Source of the DNA: Clostridium sp. 1001275B_160808_H3 | GTDB taxonomy: Bacteria > Bacillota > Clostridia > Clostridiales > Clostridiaceae | Assembly: GCF_015550425.1 (NCBI RefSeq) | Contig: NZ_JADNAT010000034.1 | Coordinates: 1 to 26,493, forward strand | DNA: 26,493 bases | Direction of reading: 5' to 3' | Part shown: one piece after another, positions 21,740-26,493 of the stretch | How the letters are laid out: every line of letters begins with the position of its first letter | How positions within the stretch are numbered: the stretch's first letter is position 1 | Made by a program: the position numbers and the translations under genes | Notes under the pieces: generated by a model | Told to the model about the DNA's origin: nothing | The model's input: only the letters and a program-made list of their open reading frames with translations | Databases searched by the model: none

Positions 21740-23677
21740 ATGATTAAAATTACTTTAAAAGATGGATCAGTAAAAGAATTTGAAGCTGGTATTTCTGTTT
21801 TAGATATAGCTAAATCAATTAGTGAAGGCTTAGCTAGAAATGCTTGCTGTGGAATAATTAATGGAAAGGTTGTTGACTTACGTTATACAGTAAATGAAGA
21901 TAGCGAACTTGCTATTTGCACATTTGACTCACAAGAAGGAAAAGATGCATTAAGACACAGTGTATCTCACGTTTTAGCTTATGCAGTTAAAAGATTATAT
22001 CCAAATGCTAAATTAGCTATAGGACCTGCTATAAATGATGGTTTCTACTATGATTTTGATGTAGAAAACTCATTTAGTTCTGATGATTTAGTAAAAATAG
22101 AAGATGAAATGAGAAAAATAGTAAAAGAAAATCCTTCAATTGAAAGATTTGAATTACCAAGAGCTGAAGCTATAAAGCTTATGGAAGATGCTAACGAACC
22201 ATATAAGGTTGAATTAATTAATGATTTAGGCGAAGATGAAGTTATTTCATTCTATAAAATGGGTGACTTTGTAGATTTATGCGCTGGTCCTCACCTAATT
22301 TCTTTAAAACCAGTTAAAGCTATTAAGCTTCTTAGAAGTGCAGGTGCTTACTGGAAAGGTGATGAAAAGAACAAAATGCTTTCAAGAGTATATGGAACTG
22401 CATTCTTAAAGAAAACTGATTTGGATGCTCATTTAGAAGCTTTAGAAGAAGCTAAAAAGAGAGACCATAACAAATTGGGTAGAGAACTTAAAATCTTCAC
22501 TACTGATGAAAAAGTAGGTCAAGGTTTACCTCTTATAATGCCTAAGGGTGCTAAGATTGTTCAACTTCTACAAAGATGGGTTGAAGATGAAGAAGAAAAG
22601 AGAGGCTATGTATTTACAAAAACTCCTTCAATGTCTAAGAATGACTTATTTAAAGTTTCAGGACACTGGGATCACTATAAAGATGGTATGTTTGTTTTAG
22701 GTGACGAGGAAAAAGACCCAGAAATCATGGCATTAAGACCAATGACTTGTCCTTTCCAATACACAATTTATAATGCAGAACAACACTCTTATAGAGAATT
22801 ACCTATAAGATATGCTGAAACTTCTACTTTATATAGAAATGAAGCATCTGGAGAAATGCATGGATTAATTCGTATAAGACAATTTACTTTATCAGATGGA
22901 CACATTGTTTGTAGACCAGATCAAGTTGAAGAAGAATTTAAGGGCTGTGTTGAATTAATAAATCATATAATGTCTACTTTAGGCATAGATGGAGATATAT
23001 CATTTAGATTCTCTAAGTGGGATCCAAACAATACTGAAAAATATATAAACAATCCAGAAGCTTGGGAAGAAACTCAAGTATTAATGAAAGGCATCTTAGA
23101 TCACCTTGGAATTGATTATGTTGAAGCTGAAGGTGAAGCTGCATTCTATGGACCAAAACTTGATATCCAATTTAAGAATGTTCACGGAAAAGAAGATACA
23201 ATAATAACTATCCAAATTGACTTTGCTCTTGCAGAAAGATTTGATATGACTTATATAGACAAAGATGGTAACAAAAAACGTCCATATATAATCCATAGAT
23301 CATCAATTGGATGTTATGAAAGAACTTTAGCTATGCTTATTGAAAAATATGCTGGTGCATTCCCAACTTGGCTTGCTCCAACTCAAGCAATAGTTCTTCC
23401 TATTTCTGATAAATATAATGACTATGCTGAATCAATAGTTAAAGACTTCAAAAATTCAGGAATAAGAATTTCTGCAGACTATAGAGCAGAAAAAATCGGT
23501 TATAAGATTAGAGAAGCTAGACTTGAAAGAATACCTTACATCCTAGTTGTTGGTGAAAAAGAAGCTGCTAACAATGAAGCTTCAGTAAGAAGCAGAAAGA
23601 ACGGAGAAGAAGGTGCAATTTCAGTTTCTGAATTAAAGAACAGATTAATTCTTGAAATAGCTAATAAAGATAAATAA
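21740..23677 (+). CDS. thrS: Threonyl-tRNA synthetase
   Basis: A 645-residue class II synthetase of full length that charges tRNA-Thr in the cytoplasm. Domains: TGS (1-60), N2 editing domain with HxxxH (His73, His77) and CAGPH (181-185, the Cys and His of the editing site), catalytic core from about 250 to 535 with zinc ligands Cys337 (MTCP) and His388 (SDGHI), motif 2 'TLYRNEASGEMHGLIRIRQF', motif 3 region 'IIHRSSIGCYERTLAMLIE', and the C-terminal anticodon-binding domain (from about residue 545). GGAGGG lies ten bases before the ATG. It is controlled by the Thr T-box just upstream. Nothing unusual is seen. Confidence 0.98.
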   Translation: MIKITLKDGSVKEFEAGISVLDIAKSISEGLARNACCGIINGKVVDLRYTVNEDSELAICTFDSQEGKDALRHSVSHVLAYAVKRLYPNAKLAIGPAINDGFYYDFDVENSFSSDDLVKIEDEMRKIVKENPSIERFELPRAEAIKLMEDANEPYKVELINDLGEDEVISFYKMGDFVDLCAGPHLISLKPVKAIKLLRSAGAYWKGDEKNKMLSRVYGTAFLKKTDLDAHLEALEEAKKRDHNKLGRELKIFTTDEKVGQGLPLIMPKGAKIVQLLQRWVEDEEEKRGYVFTKTPSMSKNDLFKVSGHWDHYKDGMFVLGDEEKDPEIMALRPMTCPFQYTIYNAEQHSYRELPIRYAETSTLYRNEASGEMHGLIRIRQFTLSDGHIVCRPDQVEEEFKGCVELINHIMSTLGIDGDISFRFSKWDPNNTEKYINNPEAWEETQVLMKGILDHLGIDYVEAEGEAAFYGPKLDIQFKNVHGKEDTIITIQIDFALAERFDMTYIDKDGNKKRPYIIHRSSIGCYERTLAMLIEKYAGAFPTWLAPTQAIVLPISDKYNDYAESIVKDFKNSGIRISADYRAEKIGYKIREARLERIPYILVVGEKEAANNEASVRSRKNGEEGAISVSELKNRLILEIANKDK

Positions 23678-23716
23678 TCAATGTATAATTTATAATATAG
23701 AATGTAGAATGGTGAA

Positions 23717-23740
23717 AAAAATCCTCTGGTCGGATTTTTA
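23717..23740 (+). terminator. First terminator-like hairpin after thrS
   Basis: AAAAATCC and GGATTTTT form an 8-bp stem around TCTGGTC, with T's on the 3' side. It lies about 40 bases past the thrS stop, after a weak copy of the AATGTATAATTTATAAT post-stop repeat. Confidence 0.7.
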
Positions 23741-23761
23741 GAAATTAAATGTTTTTAGAAT

Positions 23762-23800
23762 AGAACCCTGAAAAATTTTAGATTTTTCAGGGTTCTTCTT
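23762..23800 (+). terminator. Second terminator after thrS
   Basis: AGAACCCTGAAAAAT (23762-23776) and ATTTTTCAGGGTTCT (23782-23796) are perfect 15-bp arms followed by TCTTATTT. It could also work on the minus strand for the acetyltransferase gene. Confidence 0.85.
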
Positions 23801-23961
23801 ATTTGTAATTATTTCTTAGTTACGAACTTCTTTTTTCCATTAAAATCATACTCCTTATTTTATATATCTCTATTATGATAATCATGTAAAACTTTAAATC
23901 AAAATAAATTTCTTTCAATTTCCTATAAACTATCTCTCATATTTATATTTTTTATGAATCA

Positions 23962-24522
23962 CTACTCCTTGTCCAATTCCCTTATAACTTTACATGGGTT
24001 TCCAACAGCTAGTACATTATCTGGAATACTCTTAGTTACAACACTGCCTGATCCAATAACTGAATTTTCTCCAATTCTCACACCTGGATTAATAGTGCTT
24101 CCCCCACCTATCCATACTCCATCACATATTTCTACTGGGTCCGCATATTCTAAATTTTCCATTCTCTCCTTAGGTGAAAGTGCATGATTAGCTGTAAATA
24201 TATTTACATTAGGCCCAATCATAACATTTTTTCCTATAGTTACTCTGCCACAATCTAATATTGTACAATTGTAATTTGCAAATGAATTTTCTCCCCAATA
24301 GATATTGTAGCCATAAGCACATCTAAAAGGTTGCTCTATGAAGAACTCTTTCGGTGCATAACCAAATAATCCTCTAAGTAAGTCCATTCTCTTTTCAACC
24401 TCCTTTGGATGTAGTGAATTGTATTCAAACATAATTTCATTAGCATGTTGTCTATCATTAAACAATTCATCTCCTAAAGAAACATACCAATCTCCCCTTA
24501 GCATCTTTTCCTTTTCAGTCAT
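23962..24522 (-). CDS. Sugar O-acetyltransferase, maltose/galactoside acetyltransferase family
   Basis: A 186-residue left-handed beta-helix enzyme that transfers acetyl from acetyl-CoA to a sugar hydroxyl. The N-terminal helical Maa domain (residues 1-55, 'MTEKEKMLRGDWYVSLGDELFNDR') is followed by hexapeptide repeats ('YGYNIYWGENSFANYNCTILD', 'VTIGKNVMIGPNVNIFTANH', 'IGGGSTINPGVRIGENSVIGSGSVV'). The catalytic His is in 'FTANHALS'. The C-terminus 'DNVLAVGNPCKVIRELDKE' is typical. I start at ATG 24522 because GAGAGGA lies five bases upstream; the open frame extends five codons further to a TTG inside the RBS region. It stands alone and the in vivo substrate is not known. Confidence 0.9.
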   Translation of the reverse strand: MTEKEKMLRGDWYVSLGDELFNDRQHANEIMFEYNSLHPKEVEKRMDLLRGLFGYAPKEFFIEQPFRCAYGYNIYWGENSFANYNCTILDCGRVTIGKNVMIGPNVNIFTANHALSPKERMENLEYADPVEICDGVWIGGGSTINPGVRIGENSVIGSGSVVTKSIPDNVLAVGNPCKVIRELDKE

Positions 24523-24622
24523 AATATCCTCTCCCAACCATAAATATTATATTTATTTATATAAAATACACCTTATAATCATATTACTATTTTTAAACTG
24601 ATAAATCACTTTATATAAAAAT

Positions 24623-24649
24623 AAAAAAAGCCCTTACTAAAAGGCTTTT
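24623..24649 (-). terminator. Terminator overlapping the 60-residue protein gene's end
   Basis: On the minus strand AAAAGCCTT and AAGGGCTTTT form a stem followed by Ts. It begins at the stop codon of the short gene at 24648. Confidence 0.8.
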
Positions 24650-24830
24650 ACTTATTTTCTTCAATAAGTTTTTTCATCTTATTTTGAAGTAACCATATTT
24701 TCTTTTGCTTTCTATTATAAGCAACCATCTTATCCTTATTATTAGTACTAGCTTCTAATTGCTTCGTAGTTTTTTCTTCATACATTTTTAAAGCTTCATT
24801 AAGAATTTGAAGTTCCTCTTTATTAAACAT
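24648..24830 (-). CDS. Small coiled-coil protein, 60 residues
   Basis: A short, charged protein predicted to be all helix: MFNKEELQILNEALKMYEEK, then a polar middle 'TTKQLEASTNNKDKMVAYN', then 'KQKKIWLLQNKMKKLIEENK'. Two amphipathic helices with a hinge are likely. AAGGAG lies eight bases before the ATG and an intrinsic terminator follows at once, so it is a self-contained transcription unit. I do not recognise a named family. Upstream, TTACAT-CA-ATGTAA at 24841-24854 is a short inverted repeat that might be an operator. Confidence 0.75.
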   Translation of the reverse strand: MFNKEELQILNEALKMYEEKTTKQLEASTNNKDKMVAYNRKQKKIWLLQNKMKKLIEENK

Positions 24831-24854
24831 AAATACACTCCTTACATCAATGTA

Positions 24855-25109
24855 AATTAGTTTACTAAGTCTTAATTATCATGTTCTATTATATTTTATA
24901 AAGAGTTTCTTTGCAATTATCCCTATTAATCTTTAAATAATAAACAACAGCAAATATTAAATTATTTATTTACAATCCAACATATACTCCACTTAATTTA
25001 AATCTTATGGATAATATCACAATCCATAATACAGATAAAAAGCTAACTAAACTTGTAAACTTTAATACAAAACTTTCATTTTTATTCTATAATTTATCCT
25101 TTTCTTAAA
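24855..25109. other. Intergenic AT-rich region
   Basis: No gene, RNA or strong hairpin is seen between the 60-residue protein gene and the ZIP pseudogene. Confidence 0.4.
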
Positions 25110-25889
25110 TTAGGATAATGCCACATCCAGAATCATCATAATTACGAATCCTACAGAAAAGGCTATTGCACTAATATCAGAAAAATTGTCTCCAGCTGCC
25201 TCTGGTATTAGTTCCTCTACCACAACAAAAATCATAGCTCCTGCAGCAAATGAAAGAAGATATGGCATCATTGGTGTAATGATACTTGAAAACATTATTG
25301 TAATTACTGCTGCTATTGGTTCTACTATTCCAGATAAAGCTCCATAGATGAAAGCCTTATTTTTACTTAATCTTTCACTTCTAAGTGGCATTGATATTAT
25401 TGCCCCCTCTGGAAAATTTTGAATTGCTATTCCCACAGAGAGAGCAAGCGCTGATGCAAGAGTTATTGCTCCTCCTTGATTCATAACTGCCGCAAAAACG
25501 ATTCCTATTGCCATTCCCTCTGGAATATTATGAATTACTACTGATAATATAAGCTTTGTAGTTTTATCTAATTTATATTTTTTTGTTCCTTCTTCCTTTT
25601 TACTATCAACATGCATATGTGGAATTACCTTATCTAGTTAATATAAAAATATAATCCCAGCAAGTACTCCTACTGCTGCTGGAATAAACGATAATTTCCC
25701 CATATCCTGAGACATATCTATAGAAGGTATAATAAGTGACCATACAGCTGCTGCCATCATAACTCCTGATGCAAAGCCAAGAAGTATTTTATTAACCATT
25801 TTATTCATTTCTTTTTTCATTGTATAAACACACGCCGCACCTAGAGACGTTCCTAAAAATGGTATTAATATACCAATTAAAATATTCAT
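25110..25889 (-). pseudogene. ZIP family metal transporter interrupted by an in-frame stop
   Basis: The frame encodes a ZupT/gufA-type ZIP transporter of about 259 codons for Zn2+ or other divalent metals, but TAA at 25638-25640 splits it. Before the stop: MNILIGILIPFLGTSLGAAC and on to 'GVLAGIIFLY'. After it, same frame: 'LDKVIPHMHVDSKKEE' and then the metal-binding helices 'SVVIHNIPEGMAIGI' and 'GIAIQNFPEGAIISMPL', ending 'GFVIMMILDVALS'. Family members usually read 'FLYLLDKVIPH', so a TTA (Leu) to TAA change would explain the stop. ATG 25889 has AGGAGG seven bases upstream. The ATG after the stop (25616) has no ribosome binding site. No other damage is visible, so the mutation looks recent. 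Confidence 0.87.
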
Positions 25890-26420
25890 TTCCACTCCTC
25901 CTGTATAAATATTATTTTATCTATTAATTAACTAACTCATAATATCTTTCCTTAATGCTTTCTATCAAACTCTTTCTCCCATATCATTAAGCAATTATTT
26001 AATCTTCCAACCCATAATCCGTGGCTTGACTTTTTTATGTCTAATTTCAATTTGCTTTACTTCATCTATATAAGCTTGTTTATTTTACTTTCTAATATAA
26101 TTATCATTATTTATAATTTATAGCTTGGTCATTATTTACCGCTTGGTCATTATTTTTGTTATTAGTTTCATTTTCTATCTTATCTTAAGAAACTAAATTC
26201 CATTTATTATTAAAATGCCCTTCTTTTTTCACCTATCACATTTCTACAAGCAACTATAAATAATATTTATATACCTAAAATACAAGTCATACTTTTAATG
26301 AACTCGCTATATAATTGATTACCTACTAATATTTATTATACCCAAGTATATTTTAACATATTTCCACTTAATATATTTTATTTAATTTGCATATTATTCT
26401 AAAAACTAAAACTAATAGTC
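25890..26420. other. Gene-free region with degenerate coding remnants
   Basis: No intact gene. On the minus strand, pieces such as 'SSHGLWVGRLNNCLMIWEKEFDRKH' (about 25965-26040) followed in another frame by 'SIKERYYELVN' read like a decayed gene. An 18-base tandem repeat (GCTTGGTCATTATTT at 26123-26137 and 26141-26155) would encode NNDQA(V/I) twice. The family is not recognised. Confidence 0.3.
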
Positions 26421-26493
26421 ATGTACCACCAGCTTAGCTGGTGGCTTGATTAAGCCCTATAAGGGCATGATACTGGCGGCACTACTCGTGCTC
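26421..26493 (-). mobile_element. Possible end of an IS200/IS605-type element, cut by the window edge
   Basis: Three overlapping hairpins are packed at the edge: CCACCAGC-TTA-GCTGGTGG (26426-26444), GGCTT-GATT-AAGCC (26443-26456) and GCCCT-TAT-AGGGC (26454-26466). This patch is far richer in G+C than the flanking DNA. Subterminal hairpins of this kind are the ends recognised by TnpA, and at right ends form the 3' part of TnpB guide RNAs. No transposase gene is in view, so the call is tentative. Confidence 0.38.

Noticed and set aside
1..26493. CRISPR arrays, prophage or plasmid replication genes
   Set aside because: No regularly spaced direct repeats of 24-40 bases and no cas, integrase, phage structural or rep genes were seen.

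Overview
The window is AT-rich, Gram-positive chromosomal DNA, most likely from a Clostridium sensu stricto species. Supporting signs are AGGAGG ribosome binding sites, occasional TTG and GTG starts, intrinsic terminators with long T runs, and RNA switches typical of Firmicutes: Mn2+ (yybP-ykoY), SAM-I, c-di-GMP-I and a Thr T-box. The protein families (M60 mucinase with CBM32/CBM51 modules, class D sortase, SigI/RsgI-type protein) point the same way. All identifications are by eye; no database was searched.

Layout. Positions 1-1216: the N-terminus of a GH3 glycosidase gene leaving the window, with a divergent AraC-type regulator. Positions 1441-1704: a truncated mannose-1-phosphate guanylyltransferase. 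Positions 1827-4831: promoter, Mn2+ riboswitch, terminator and a P2-type Mn2+/Ca2+ ATPase. Positions 5031-5726: a DUF4163/DUF3298 membrane-anchored protein, whose 5' part and upstream region carry six perfect DnaA boxes. Positions 6014-8467 (minus): a tight operon of class D sortase, a fusion of a SigI C-terminal domain with a complete RsgI-type anti-sigma protein, and rluF. Positions 8578-9304: a 58-residue basic protein and ispF, followed by hairpin-rich repeats and a terminator shared with the convergent metT. Positions 9644-11191 (minus): a SAM-I riboswitch driving an NhaC-family transporter, probably for methionine. Positions 11441-13441: two tRNA pairs (Gly-Lys and Leu-Gly) flanking an apparently nonsense-truncated hypothetical gene and an HNH-HTH protein. 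Positions 13654-21236 (minus): a c-di-GMP-I riboswitch and a 2450-residue secreted M60 metallopeptidase. Positions 21420-23677: T-box and thrS. The remainder holds a sugar O-acetyltransferase, a 60-residue coiled-coil protein, a ZIP metal transporter gene broken by an in-frame stop, and at the right edge a set of hairpins resembling an IS200/IS605-type transposon end.

Functional themes. Much of the window is under RNA control: Mn2+ for metal export, SAM for methionine uptake, c-di-GMP for the mucin-directed protease and uncharged tRNA-Thr for thrS. The two most unusual items are the SigI_C-RsgI fusion, which has the anti-sigma module and its expected target domain in one membrane protein with no sigma-2 region, and the DnaA-box cluster, which lies far from any dnaA/dnaN gene visible here and may be a DnaA titration or regulatory locus.
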